Assembly: GCF_000418325.1 (NCBI RefSeq)
Contig: NC_021658.1
Coordinates: 14,178,501 to 14,242,500, forward strand
DNA: 64,000 nt
Source: Sorangium cellulosum So0157-2
Lineage (GTDB): Bacteria > Myxococcota_A > Polyangia > Polyangiales > Polyangiaceae
Direction of reading: 5' to 3'
Below, piece after piece: positions 1 through 8,778 of this stretch (position 1 is the stretch's first letter; every line of letters begins with the position of its first letter). Both the position numbers and the translations under genes were made by a program. A model generated the notes under the pieces. The model was not told where the DNA came from, did not search any database, and worked only from the letters and a program-made list of their open reading frames with translations.

Positions 1-1
1 T

Positions 2-967
2 ATCGAATATGTCTACTTGCACCTCATGACCGAGGCGCGGACGCTCTTCCTGTCTCCCGAGGCGATCCGGGACGGGTGGCGAGCGCACATCAACGATTTC
101 ATCTGGGTCTCCAACCGGAGGGCGCGCGACCTCCTGGAGCGCGGCGTGCTGCCCCCCAGGACGAGCCACCCGGCGCTCAACCCGGACGCGCTCCACATCG
201 ACGCGCAGCTCACCACGGAGATCTTCGGCGCCCTCGCGCCCGGCATGCCGGCGCTCGCGCTCCGGATCGCCGACCTCCCCATCCGGACCACGGCGCGCGC
301 GCACGCCGCGCACGCCGCGCAGTTCCATGTCCTCCTCTTCTCGCTCGCGTCGACCGTCGATCCGGAGAAGCCGCGGCGCGAGGAGATCGTGCGCATCGTC
401 CGCGAGGCCAGGGGCCACCTGCCGGATGCGTCGAAGGCCGCCGATGTCATCGATTTCGTGCTCTCGGCCTATCTATCGGCGGACGATCCCGAGGATTGGG
501 AGAGCGCCCGCGACGCCATCGCGCATCGCTATCAGGAGCAGGCCCGGGCGCACGGCTTCGTCTATCGAGGGTTCACGGAGTCCGCGATCAACCTGGCGAC
601 CGGGACGATGGCCCTCCTGTTCGGCGGGGGGAGCTTCCGGCGCACCGTCCAGATCGGCACCCTGTCCGGGTGGGACTCCGACAACGGCACGGCGACGATG
701 GGCGGGCTCGTGGCGCTCATCGGCGGCATGGAGGAGCTGCACCGCGCCTTCCCGGGGGCGCGGCTCGCCCAGCGCTATCGCATCCACCGCACGCGCCCGA
801 CCCTGCCGGACCGGCTGCCGGAGGACCGCGAGGCGGAGGACACCTTCACGGCGATTGCGCAGAGGATGGTCGCGCTGGTGGATCTCGCGGCGCAGGCTGA
901 CGGCCCGCGGCCGCGCGGGCCCCGCGCGCGCGGCGCACCCGATCGACGGCCACCGCGGCCACGATGA
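2..967 (+). CDS. ADP-ribosylglycohydrolase family protein (5' partial)
   Basis: The reading frame is open from base 2, so the gene begins left of the window; the TTG at 17 is only the first in-window start-like codon. The protein shows the C-terminal metal-site signature of the ADP-ribosylglycohydrolase (DraG/ARH) family, WDSDNGTATMGGLVALIGG, whose aspartates bind Mg2+ or Mn2+ in known members. Such enzymes remove ADP-ribose from proteins or act on related N-glycosides; the substrate here cannot be told. The last ~25 codons are Pro/Arg-rich and overlap the 3' end of the convergent permease gene by 122 bp, so the true C-terminus may be low-complexity tail. Family assignment is fairly secure; the active-site N-terminal half is not visible. 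Confidence 0.8.
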   Translation: MEYVYLHLMTEARTLFLSPEAIRDGWRAHINDFIWVSNRRARDLLERGVLPPRTSHPALNPDALHIDAQLTTEIFGALAPGMPALALRIADLPIRTTARAHAAHAAQFHVLLFSLASTVDPEKPRREEIVRIVREARGHLPDASKAADVIDFVLSAYLSADDPEDWESARDAIAHRYQEQARAHGFVYRGFTESAINLATGTMALLFGGGSFRRTVQIGTLSGWDSDNGTATMGGLVALIGGMEELHRAFPGARLAQRYRIHRTRPTLPDRLPEDREAEDTFTAIAQRMVALVDLAAQADGPRPRGPRARGAPDRRPPRPR

Positions 968-1841
968 TCGCGCCCGTCGCGATCTCCTGCACCCAGCTCG
1001 GCAGCCCGAGGTGGACGCCGCCGGTCCGGATCACCGTGATGAGCAGCGCGCCGATCACGCTCCCGGCGACGCTCCCCTCGCCGCCCGAGAGCGGCGCGCC
1101 GCCGATGACGACCGCCGCGATGACCTCGAGCTCGAGGCCCACCGAGTCCGTCGGGTCGCCCACCGTCAGCGTCGAGAACTCCATCACGCCCGCGACGCCG
1201 GCGAGGAGGCTCGACAGGGTGTACACCGCGATCTTCACGCGCCCCGTGTCGATGCCGCACAGCCGCGCCGCGGCCTCGTTGCTGCCGACCGCGAACACGT
1301 GGCGCCCGAAGCGCGTGAAGGTGAGGACGGCGAAGACGAGGAGCGCGAGCGCCGCGGTCATCCACAGCCCGGGCGCGGCGAGGTCGGCCGAGAGCAGCGC
1401 GTCGAGGCCGCGCGGGTCGGCGTCGACCTTCTGCTCGGACGCGAGCCCCTTGGCGGCGCCGCGGAGCGCGCTCATCGTGCCCAGCGTCACGACGAAGGGC
1501 ATCATCCGCGCCCGCCCCACGAGCGTCCCGGCGACGACGCCCGCGAGGCCCGCCGCCGCCGTGGCGGCGAGCGCCGCGGGCAGCGCCGGCACCCCCGCGC
1601 GCAGGAGCGTCGCGAGGACGACCGTGGTGAACGCGACGAGCGAGCCCGTGGAGAGGTCGATCCCGCCGGTCGCGATGACCAGGGTCATGCCGAGGGCGCA
1701 GATGCCGACCACCACCGTCTGCCGCGCCATCGTGAGCAGGTTCTGGCTGCGCAGGAACGTGTCGGGCGTGAGCGCCGCGAAGAGCGCGTAGACGAGCAGC
1801 AGGGCGACGAGCGGGCCGAGCCACGGCGGGCGCTTCTTCAC
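846..1841 (-). CDS. Sugar ABC transporter permease (ribose/RbsC type)
   Basis: 331 residues with about eight to ten hydrophobic segments and the BPD_transp_2 hallmarks (GMTLVIATGGIDLSTGSL near the N-terminus and AAVVIGGAPLSGGEGSV in the C-terminal half). It forms the inner-membrane channel that works with the ATPase encoded just upstream. I chose the GTG at 1841 because it overlaps the ATPase stop as GTGA and has GGAGG seven bases upstream; the longer open frame to 1937 lies inside the ATPase gene. It is the last gene of a binding protein-ATPase-permease operon. Its 3' end overlaps the convergent ADP-ribosylglycohydrolase gene. The sugar is unknown. Confidence 0.9.
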   Translation of the reverse strand: MKKRPPWLGPLVALLLVYALFAALTPDTFLRSQNLLTMARQTVVVGICALGMTLVIATGGIDLSTGSLVAFTTVVLATLLRAGVPALPAALAATAAAGLAGVVAGTLVGRARMMPFVVTLGTMSALRGAAKGLASEQKVDADPRGLDALLSADLAAPGLWMTAALALLVFAVLTFTRFGRHVFAVGSNEAAARLCGIDTGRVKIAVYTLSSLLAGVAGVMEFSTLTVGDPTDSVGLELEVIAAVVIGGAPLSGGEGSVAGSVIGALLITVIRTGGVHLGLPSWVQEIATGAIIVAAVAVDRVRRARGARAAAGRQPAPRDPPARPSSAQSP

Positions 1842-3337
1842 GACGAGACCTCCAGGAGGAGCGACGCCGCGGTCCACGACGCCGCGGGCCGCGGCGGATC
1901 GAGCGTCCCCCGGCGGAGGACCGCGATGCGGTCGCACGTCGTCACGAGCTCGTCGAGCTGGCTCGACACGAGCACGATGGCCTTGCCGGCGCCCGCGAGC
2001 TCGCGGAGCAGCGAGAGCACCTGCGCCTTGCTCGCGACGTCGATGCCGCGCGTCGGCTCGTCGACGAGGAGCACGTCGACGTCCTCGCGGAGCAGGCGCG
2101 CGAGCTGGACCTTCTGCTGGTTGCCGCCCGAGAGCTCGCCGGCGCGCTGCTCCGGCCCCGCCGCGCGGATCGCGAGCGCCTCGATCCAGCGCGCCGCCTC
2201 CGGGAGGAGCGCCCTCGGCGCGGCGACGAGGGGCGCGCGCGGCGAGAGCCAGACGTTCTCGGCGATCGAGCGGCCGAGCATCAGCCCTTCCCCGCCGCGA
2301 TCCTCGCTGAGGAGGCCGACCCCGCGGGGAGCGCGCAGCGCGACCGTGCCGCCCTGCTTCGGGTCGAGCCCCGCGAGGATGCGGAGCAGCTCGGTCCGGC
2401 CCGAGCCGACGAGGCCGGCGATCCCGAGGATCTCCCCCCGGCGCAGCGTCAGCGAGGCGCGCTTCGGCCGCTTCACGCCGGAGACGTCCCTGACGTCGAG
2501 CGCCACCTCGCCGCCGCCCGGCGGCCCCTCGGACGCCGCGCGCTCGCGGGCGTCCTCGAGCGCGCGGCCCAGCATCTCGCGGACGATCTGCGCCGGCTCG
2601 GTCTCGCGCGGATCGCCTTCCCCGGCGACGCGGCCGTCGCGGAGCACCGTGTAGCGGTCCGCGTGCGCGCGCACGTCCGAGAGGAAGTGCGTCACGAGCA
2701 GCACCGCGAGGCCGGCGTCGCGCAGGGCGCGGACGCGGTCGAACAGGCGCGCGGCGTCCGCGTGGCCGAGGCTCGAGGTCGGCTCGTCGAGGACGAGCAG
2801 CCGCGCCGCGAGCCGCCCGCCCTCGCGGAGGCCGCCTTGCGCGAGCGCCCGCGCGATCTCGACGAGCTGCTGATCGGCGACGCCGAGCTCCCCGGCCGGC
2901 GCGTCGAGCGGCACGCGGTCCGGGCCGTCGGCGACGAGCGCGATCGCCTCCCGGGCGAGGGCGCGACCGCGCGCGCGGTCGCGGATCCCGGGCCGCGCGC
3001 GCGCGGCCGGCTCGATCCCGAGCACCACGTTGTCCGCGACCGAGAGGTGGGGGCAGAGCGTCCGCTCCTGCGGGACGAGGACGACGCCCGCGCGGCGCGC
3101 GCCTTCGGCCGAGGCCGGCGCGTACGGCGCTCCCCCGAGCCGCAGCGAGCCCGCGTCGGCGCGCTCCATGCCGAGCAGGATGCGGGTCAGCGTGCTCTTG
3201 CCCGCGCCGTTCTCGCCGAGGAGCGCGTGGACGCTCGCGGGCGCGATTTCCAGCGAGACGCCGCGAAGCACCGCGCTCGGGCCGAACGCCTTGGCGAGGC
3301 CGATCACCTCGAGCAGGGGCGTGCGCTCTGCCATCAC
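1838..3337 (-). CDS. Sugar ABC transporter, double ATP-binding protein (RbsA type)
   Basis: 499 residues made of two fused ATPase halves. The first half has Walker A GENGAGKST, the degenerate signature GVADQQLVEIARAL and Walker B LLVLDEPTSSLG. The second half has the weak Walker A GLVGSGRTE typical of RbsA/MglA proteins, the signature LSGGNQQKVQLARLL and Walker B VDVLLVDEPTRGID. It energises uptake through the permease encoded next to it. The gene starts seven bases after the binding-protein stop and ends overlapping the permease start, so the three are very probably one transcript. The asymmetry of the two halves is normal for this family. Confidence 0.93.
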   Translation of the reverse strand: MMAERTPLLEVIGLAKAFGPSAVLRGVSLEIAPASVHALLGENGAGKSTLTRILLGMERADAGSLRLGGAPYAPASAEGARRAGVVLVPQERTLCPHLSVADNVVLGIEPAARARPGIRDRARGRALAREAIALVADGPDRVPLDAPAGELGVADQQLVEIARALAQGGLREGGRLAARLLVLDEPTSSLGHADAARLFDRVRALRDAGLAVLLVTHFLSDVRAHADRYTVLRDGRVAGEGDPRETEPAQIVREMLGRALEDARERAASEGPPGGGEVALDVRDVSGVKRPKRASLTLRRGEILGIAGLVGSGRTELLRILAGLDPKQGGTVALRAPRGVGLLSEDRGGEGLMLGRSIAENVWLSPRAPLVAAPRALLPEAARWIEALAIRAAGPEQRAGELSGGNQQKVQLARLLREDVDVLLVDEPTRGIDVASKAQVLSLLRELAGAGKAIVLVSSQLDELVTTCDRIAVLRRGTLDPPRPAASWTAASLLLEVSS

Positions 3338-3344
3338 GAGCGGC

Positions 3345-4364
3345 TCACTCCCCGAGCCACCGGGCGAGGTCGGGCCTCACGATCTCCTGCACCGCCGGGT
3401 CGTCGAGGTCCTGCTTCGTGACGACGCGCGCGCCCGTGTCGATGCGCTTCTCGACCGGCTCGCCGCGGAGGTGCGCCGCCATCGTCTTGACCGCGACGTA
3501 CCCCATGTGGAACGGGTTCTGGACGACGAGCGCCTCGACGTCGCCCTCGCGCAGGGCGCCGAGGAGCTTCTCCGACGCGTCGAAGCCGACGAATTTCACC
3601 TTGTCGGCGGCGCCCGTCTTGCGGAGCGCCTGCAGCATCCCGAAGGTCGTCGATTCGTTCGGCGTGAACACCCCGGCGATCGTCCCCTCCGCGGCCTTGT
3701 GCGCGAGGAGCAGGCTCTCGCTCTTGTCGAACGCCGTCTCGGTGGTGGCGCCGCCGTACTGGTTCTCGCTCGCGAGCGTGATGTCGGGCATCGCGCGCAC
3801 CGCGTCGAGGAACCCCCTCTCGCGGCCCTGCGTGCTCGCCGAGCCCTCCTGGTAGCGGAGCATGAGGACATTGCCCTTCCCGCCGATCGCCTTGGCGAGG
3901 TGCTCTCCCGCGAGCTTGCCGGCGCCGTGGTTGTCGGTCGCGACGAAGCTCACGTGCTCGTCGCCGGCGAGGTCGGAGTCGAACACGACAACCGGGATCT
4001 TCGCCTGCGCCGCCGCGCGCACCGGCGCCCTCAGCGCGGTGCCGTTCAGCGGCGCGAGCACGATGCCGGACACGCCCTGCGCGACGAAGCTCGAGACCAC
4101 GTCGATTTGCCCCTTGAGGTCGTCTTCCCTGAGCGGCCCCTTCCATACGATGTCGACATCGAGCTCGCGCGAGGCCTTCACCGCGCCCGCGTGCACGCTC
4201 TTCCAGAACTCGTGCGTCGTCCCCTTCGGCACGACGGCGATGCGCAGGCGCGCGCCGCTCTTCGGCGCCGCGCCTGCGTCCGTCGACGTCGTATCCGGCG
4301 AGCCCTTCGAGCATGCAGTGAGAACGGTGATCGCGAAAACGCACGCGAGGAGTCTGGCGTCCAT
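3345..4364 (-). CDS. Sugar ABC transporter substrate-binding lipoprotein (Peripla_BP_4)
   Basis: 339 residues. The start at 4364 gives a short lipoprotein signal ending in the lipobox LTAC followed by SKG; the open frame continues upstream to 4454 but that part is Arg/Pro-rich and not signal-like. The mature part has the ribose-binding-protein fold marks: KGTTHEFWKSVHAGA near the N-terminus, the VSGIVLAPLN segment, VVVFDSDLAGDEHVSFVATDN and GVFTPNESTTFGMLQAL. It would capture a sugar or sugar-like ligand outside the inner membrane and pass it to the permease. It is the first gene of the operon, so the promoter should lie in 4365-4658. Confidence 0.9.
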   Translation of the reverse strand: MDARLLACVFAITVLTACSKGSPDTTSTDAGAAPKSGARLRIAVVPKGTTHEFWKSVHAGAVKASRELDVDIVWKGPLREDDLKGQIDVVSSFVAQGVSGIVLAPLNGTALRAPVRAAAQAKIPVVVFDSDLAGDEHVSFVATDNHGAGKLAGEHLAKAIGGKGNVLMLRYQEGSASTQGRERGFLDAVRAMPDITLASENQYGGATTETAFDKSESLLLAHKAAEGTIAGVFTPNESTTFGMLQALRKTGAADKVKFVGFDASEKLLGALREGDVEALVVQNPFHMGYVAVKTMAAHLRGEPVEKRIDTGARVVTKQDLDDPAVQEIVRPDLARWLGE

Positions 4365-4658
4365 CGGTGCGCGAGGATAGTCGACGGAGCGCGGTCGCGC
4401 TCGCGCTGGAGAGCGCGTCGGCGTTATGAAATCGGCCGCAGACGCTTCGCGCAATGGTGATGCAGGCCGGGGAGAAACAATGGTGATTCGGGGGAATGCG
4501 CTTCGCTTACGAGCGGATCCCGAGGGCGTCGAGGAGAGGAACCGTAGCTGGAGCGTCTGCGCTGGAAGCGCCCGGGCGAGATCCGGTTGCGCGAGGGCTG
4601 GACGAAAGGCAGCCGCCAGAGCGTCGACGCGGGGCAGATCGCGCGCGAGGCCCGGAGA

Positions 4659-5624
4659 TCACCGGCAGGGCCACCGGCCGCCGTCGAGGTCGAGCGGCAT
4701 CTCCATGCTGTTGAAGTTCCACGCGTTCGTCTGCTCGCAGAAGAGCGACCTGTCCGTCATGTGCCCCGAGAACGGATCGTCGTACTCCACGTGGAACACG
4801 GCCTTGCCGTTCGCCACGAAGGTATCGACGAGGATCTCGCACTCCTCGAACTCGAAGCACTGCTCGTTCAGCGTCCAGTCGAAGTACGGCCACAGGTCCT
4901 CCGCCTGGTCGATGTCGCCCTTGAGCCCGACGGACATGCCCATCCCGTGCGCGAGCTCCGCGATGAACCGGTTGTAGGCGATCTGGTCCTCGTAGGTGAG
5001 CGGGAACCCGGATTCGTTGGCGTACCCGTCGACCTCGTCGGGCTCGATGGCGTCGAAGCCCTTGTCCTTGCAGGTCTGGAACCGAGCCTGCATGATCGGC
5101 CCGAGGACGTCGATCCGCCGGATGTCGAGCCAGAACGAGCCCTCCCAGTGGTAATCCGGTTCGCCTTTGACCGACTCCGGGAAGTCGCCGGCGTCCGACC
5201 GATAGTCCTCGAACGCGCCGACGTCGACATAGCAGATCACCTTGGCGCCCCTCGCGTGGAGCGCGGCGACCGTCTCTGCCGGCGTGAACTCCCAGTCGAT
5301 GTCGTAGACCACGGGAGGCGGCAGCTCGAGCGGCGCGCCGGTGGGATCGACAAGGCCCATGTCCTTGGGGTCGTCGAGGTCCAGGGGGTGGTCGATCATC
5401 CAGTGCCACGGCGTGTCGAGCGCCGGGATCCACAGGTCGGAGCCCCCGCCGGCGGCCGACGTCGAGGAGGTGGCCGCCGGGGCTGGCGAGCTCGAGCCGT
5501 CGCGCGCGTCTCCGCCCGCGCCGCCTGCTGCGCCCGGATCTGCGCCGGTGTCGCCGCACGCGACGTGCATCGCCGAAAGGAGGGGAATCAACCAGGGGAC
5601 CACCGCAGGCCACGATCGATGCAT
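4659..5624 (-). CDS. GH114-like secreted lipoprotein (endo-alpha-1,4-polygalactosaminidase family)
   Basis: 321 residues. The start at 5624 (MHRSW) is preceded by GAGAGGAG and gives a signal with the lipobox HVAC, then a Gly/Ala/Ser linker (about residues 25-65). The catalytic-type domain follows with WHWMID, VYDIDWEFTP, AKVICYVDVGAFEDYR, GFDAIEPDEVDGY and VGLKGDIDQ, which match the TIM-barrel glycoside-hydrolase-like TM1410/GH114 family. Aspartate and glutamate residues in IEPDEVDGY are probable active-site residues (family knowledge). The protein is likely anchored outside the cell and could act on galactosamine-containing polysaccharide. It may be co-regulated with the neighbouring sugar transporter, but 294 bp separate them. 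Confidence 0.82.
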   Translation of the reverse strand: MHRSWPAVVPWLIPLLSAMHVACGDTGADPGAAGGAGGDARDGSSSPAPAATSSTSAAGGGSDLWIPALDTPWHWMIDHPLDLDDPKDMGLVDPTGAPLELPPPVVYDIDWEFTPAETVAALHARGAKVICYVDVGAFEDYRSDAGDFPESVKGEPDYHWEGSFWLDIRRIDVLGPIMQARFQTCKDKGFDAIEPDEVDGYANESGFPLTYEDQIAYNRFIAELAHGMGMSVGLKGDIDQAEDLWPYFDWTLNEQCFEFEECEILVDTFVANGKAVFHVEYDDPFSGHMTDRSLFCEQTNAWNFNSMEMPLDLDGGRWPCR

Positions 5625-6036
5625 GATGGCGCTCCTCTCATCGCTCCGGAGCTCGATCGCTCCGGGGTGTGCGCCTCGACGCCCACCCGGCATCGTGATG
5701 CCGTGCTCCTAAAGCTTCACCCAGGTCGCGCAGCGAGGGAACCACAGAACGCGCAGCGCGCCGGGGCGGCCCCTGCGGCTCCCGCCGCCGACCAGCGTGC
5801 CTCGCCGCCCGCGCCGCGGCTCCCCCCGCCGCGCGAGGCCGGGCGACCTACCGCCCAGCCCGGGGTCCACCTGAGACGAACCCCGAACGCCCGCCCATAA
5901 GATGGACGTCTGCGGTGAAGTCCAGTAGCGTTCCATGCTCCCGGCGAAACACGCTCGAGCGAATCGAGCACCTCGAGGCCGCGCAGCGGTGGAAGGCGGC
6001 CGACAGCGAAGCGCGACGTTCAGGAGGGGGTCGACC
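5625..6036. other. Divergent intergenic region, 412 bp
   Basis: This spacer separates the GH114-like gene from the FIST gene and must hold both promoters. It is as GC-rich as the genes around it. The longer open frames across it are Arg/Pro/Gly-rich and have no domain-like segments, so I see no gene. No clear operator palindrome was found. The Shine-Dalgarno sequence of the FIST gene (AGGAGGGGG, 6022-6030) lies at its right end. Confidence 0.5.
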
Positions 6037-7218
6037 ATGAAGCTGAGCGTGCAGAGCATCATGACGCAGGGGCGACGGTCGTACGAGACCGGCCTCGAGA
6101 GCGGGCAGCGCCTCGCGCGCGAGCTCGCCGATCCTCCGAAGGTGGTGTTTGCGTACCTCACCGTGAATCACGATCAGGCCGCGTTCCTGCGGGGCCTGCG
6201 CGAGGGCCTCGGGGCGGGCGCCTCGATCGTGGGCTGCTCCGGACAAGGGGTCATGGGCCGCGGGGGCGTGCGCGAGGAGGGGTACGCCGCGAGCGTCCTC
6301 GGCCTCGGCGGGGACGGCGTGCGGATCGCGGCCGCGAGCGTCGAGGAGATCCAGACCGACACCGCGGAGAAGGGCCGGCTCTGCGGCCAGCGCCTGCGCG
6401 CCGGCTCGCCGGAGCCGCCGAAGGTCGTCCTCTTGAATTACGATCCGCTGTCGGGCATCGACGCGCACGTGTTCCTCGACGCCCTGCACGCGGAGGTGCA
6501 GTGCCCTGTCGTCGGCGGCGCGTCCTCCCATTTCTTCGGGCGGGAGATGACGGAGACCTATCAATACCACGACGACCGCGTGCTCACCCGCTCCGCGGTC
6601 GCCTGCGCGCTATGGGGTGACTTCACGGCCACGATCGCGAGCTGTATCGGGTGCTCGCCCGTCGGGCTCGAGATGACGGTGACGCGGGCGGAGGGCAACT
6701 ACCTCATCGAGCTGGACGGGCGGCCCGCCCTCGAGGTGTGGGAGGAGATGACCGGCGCCCCGCCGCCCGGCGAGGTCGGCAACACCTCGGCCGTCGCGAT
6801 CGGGATGGCGGTCGACGGCGCGGTCGACGCGACCGAGCAGCTGATCCGGTGCGCGCTCGTGCTCGACAGGAGCCGCAGCGGCGTCCTCCTCGGGGCGGCG
6901 ATCCCGACCGGGACCCGGGTCATGCTCCACCACCGGACGGTCGACGACGTGCTCGCGAGCGCAGACCGGCTCGCGCGCGAGCTCAAGGCCCGCCTCGAAG
7001 GCAAGCAGCTCCGCGCCGTCTTCGGCTTCGAGTGCGGCGCGCGGACCAAGCCGTTCCTGGGAGACGCGCTGACCAACAAGGAGAACCTCGACATGCAGGC
7101 GACGCTCGGCCCGGACGCGGCGTGGGCCGGCGTCGTGTGCTGGGGCGAGATCTACCCGGTGGCCGGAAAGCCGGTCTACCATAACTACACGTATCCGATC
7201 CTTGCCCTCGCGGAGTGA
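6037..7218 (+). CDS. FIST domain (FIST_N + FIST_C) sensory protein
   Basis: 393 residues. The ATG at 6037 lies seven bases after AGGAGGGGG; the open frame further upstream is unlike protein. The N-terminal half (about 20-215) has the FIST_N pattern around VVFAYLTVNHDQAAFLRGL and IVGCSGQGVMGRGG; the C-terminal half (about 225-370) contains the FIST_C features ARELKARLEGKQLRAVFGFE and GVVCWGEIYPVAG. FIST domains are proposed to bind small ligands such as amino acids and to feed signal-transduction proteins. The next gene is a histidine kinase whose start is only eight bases downstream, so the FIST protein is probably its ligand-sensing partner in the cytoplasm. Confidence 0.9.
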   Translation: MKLSVQSIMTQGRRSYETGLESGQRLARELADPPKVVFAYLTVNHDQAAFLRGLREGLGAGASIVGCSGQGVMGRGGVREEGYAASVLGLGGDGVRIAAASVEEIQTDTAEKGRLCGQRLRAGSPEPPKVVLLNYDPLSGIDAHVFLDALHAEVQCPVVGGASSHFFGREMTETYQYHDDRVLTRSAVACALWGDFTATIASCIGCSPVGLEMTVTRAEGNYLIELDGRPALEVWEEMTGAPPPGEVGNTSAVAIGMAVDGAVDATEQLIRCALVLDRSRSGVLLGAAIPTGTRVMLHHRTVDDVLASADRLARELKARLEGKQLRAVFGFECGARTKPFLGDALTNKENLDMQATLGPDAAWAGVVCWGEIYPVAGKPVYHNYTYPILALAE

Positions 7219-7225
7219 GCGCGTC

Positions 7226-8770
7226 ATGGCGACGGATTCCGCGGCGCTGGTCGAGACGCTCAAGGCGAAGGCCACGCTCCTGATCCATCGAGAGCGGGAG
7301 CTCTTCGAGCTCCGCCAGGCGCGCCGCCGCACGGAGGAGTGGCTGCGGGCCTTTCACGCGCTCTCTCCGGAGCTCCAGGACACCGACATGGCGGGCCTGA
7401 TCGCGCGGTGGAGCGACCTCCTCGTGGGGAGCCTGAGCTTCGAGAGCGCCGGCGCGCTCGAATACGAGGCGCCGAGCGGGCGCGTGACGATGCAGACGAT
7501 GGACCCCGGGCCGCCTCGCGCGCTGACCCACGTCGAGGCGGAGGCGGACGCGCTCTTCCGGGCGAAGGGGAGCGGGCGGTGCGATCCGAGCGCCCCGCCC
7601 GAGCTGCGGAGGCTCGCGGACGCCATCGGGCTCGAGGAGTTCCTCTGGCTCTCGTCCAGCGTGCGAAGGGGCAGCGTGCGCAGAGGCAGCGTGCGCAGCG
7701 GCTCGCGCCTCCTCCTGTTCGCGGGCAGCTCGCCGCGGACCGCCAAGTTTCACACGTTCTCCGAGGACGACCAGAACCACTTCACGCTCCTCGGCAACCA
7801 CCTCGCGGCGCTCGTGAACAACGGCATCCTCGCGGCCCAGGTCGAGCGCGAGCGGACCGAGATCGTCGCGGCCAACCGCGAGCTGGACGCCAGCCTGCGC
7901 GAGCTCAGCAGGACGCAGCGCGAGCTCATCGCGTCGACAAAGCTGGTCGCCGAGACGTCGCGGCGGGCAGGGATGGCCGATATCGCGGCGGGCGTGCTGC
8001 ACAACGTCGGCAACGTCCTCACGAGCATCAACGTCGGCGCGGAGCTCGTCGCCGAGCGCCTGCGGGCGTCGCGCGTCGGGAACGTCGCCAAGCTCGTCCG
8101 GTTGCTCGAGGCGGAGGGCGAGAACCTCCCGGCCTCGCTCGCCACGGCCGATCGCGCGTCGAAGATCCTCAATTTCCTGAGGGAGCTCTCGGCGCACCTC
8201 GCGACCGAGCGCGACGAGATCCTCGGGGAGGTCACGCGGCTGCAAGAGTACCTCTCTCACCTCAAGGCGATCGTGAACAAGCAGCAGAGCTATGCGACCG
8301 CGCTCGGCGTGACGGAGCTCTGCGAGCTCCCGGGGCTCGTGGACGACGCCATCGCGCTGGTCTCCGCGTCGCTCGCGCTGACGGGCATCGAGGTCGCGCG
8401 GGATTACCAGCCCGTCGCGGGGGCGACGCTGGATCGCCACAAGGCGCTGCAGATCCTCGTCAACCTCGTCCGCAACGCCGCGGAGTCGATCGCGGGATGC
8501 GGCCGGGAGGGCGGGCGCATCGTCGCCTCGATCCGCGGCGACGGCGGCGCGCGGTTCCAGCTCATGGTCGAGGACAACGGCGCCGGGATCGACGAGCAGC
8601 TCGCCTCGAGGCTGTTCACGCAGGGCTTCACGACCAAGCCGAGCGGGCACGGCTTCGGCCTCCACACGAGCGCGCTGGCCGCGAAGGAGATGGGCGGCAC
8701 GCTCACGTGCCGGAGCGCGCCTGGGCGGGGCGCGACGTTCATCCTCGACCTTCCGCTGCGCCCTCGATGA
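7226..8770 (+). CDS. GAF-type sensor histidine kinase paired with FIST protein
   Basis: 514 residues. The ATG at 7226 uses the GGAG that overlaps the FIST stop codon, pointing to translational coupling. An N-terminal coiled segment and a GAF-like domain (about 30-190) are followed by a helical linker and the kinase core: H-box GVLHNVGNVLTSI with the phospho-accepting His at about 259, N-box LVNLVRNAAESI, G1 VEDNGAGID, F-box FTTKPSG and G2 GHGFGLH. No membrane segment is visible, so it is cytosolic. The GVLHNVGN H-box marks a distinct subfamily common in deltaproteobacteria. A short repeat RRGSVRRGSVRSGS interrupts the GAF region. No response regulator is adjacent. Confidence 0.9.
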   Translation: MATDSAALVETLKAKATLLIHRERELFELRQARRRTEEWLRAFHALSPELQDTDMAGLIARWSDLLVGSLSFESAGALEYEAPSGRVTMQTMDPGPPRALTHVEAEADALFRAKGSGRCDPSAPPELRRLADAIGLEEFLWLSSSVRRGSVRRGSVRSGSRLLLFAGSSPRTAKFHTFSEDDQNHFTLLGNHLAALVNNGILAAQVERERTEIVAANRELDASLRELSRTQRELIASTKLVAETSRRAGMADIAAGVLHNVGNVLTSINVGAELVAERLRASRVGNVAKLVRLLEAEGENLPASLATADRASKILNFLRELSAHLATERDEILGEVTRLQEYLSHLKAIVNKQQSYATALGVTELCELPGLVDDAIALVSASLALTGIEVARDYQPVAGATLDRHKALQILVNLVRNAAESIAGCGREGGRIVASIRGDGGARFQLMVEDNGAGIDEQLASRLFTQGFTTKPSGHGFGLHTSALAAKEMGGTLTCRSAPGRGATFILDLPLRPR

Positions 8771-8778
8771 CGAGCGTT

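Noticed and set aside
775..1824. Long minus-strand open frame over the permease gene
   Set aside because: It is an Arg/Ala/Gly-rich shadow of the real permease frame; the permease frame has the family motifs.
5709..6161. Minus-strand gene in the GH114/FIST spacer
   Set aside because: Low-complexity translation, overlaps the FIST start and has no signal or domain.
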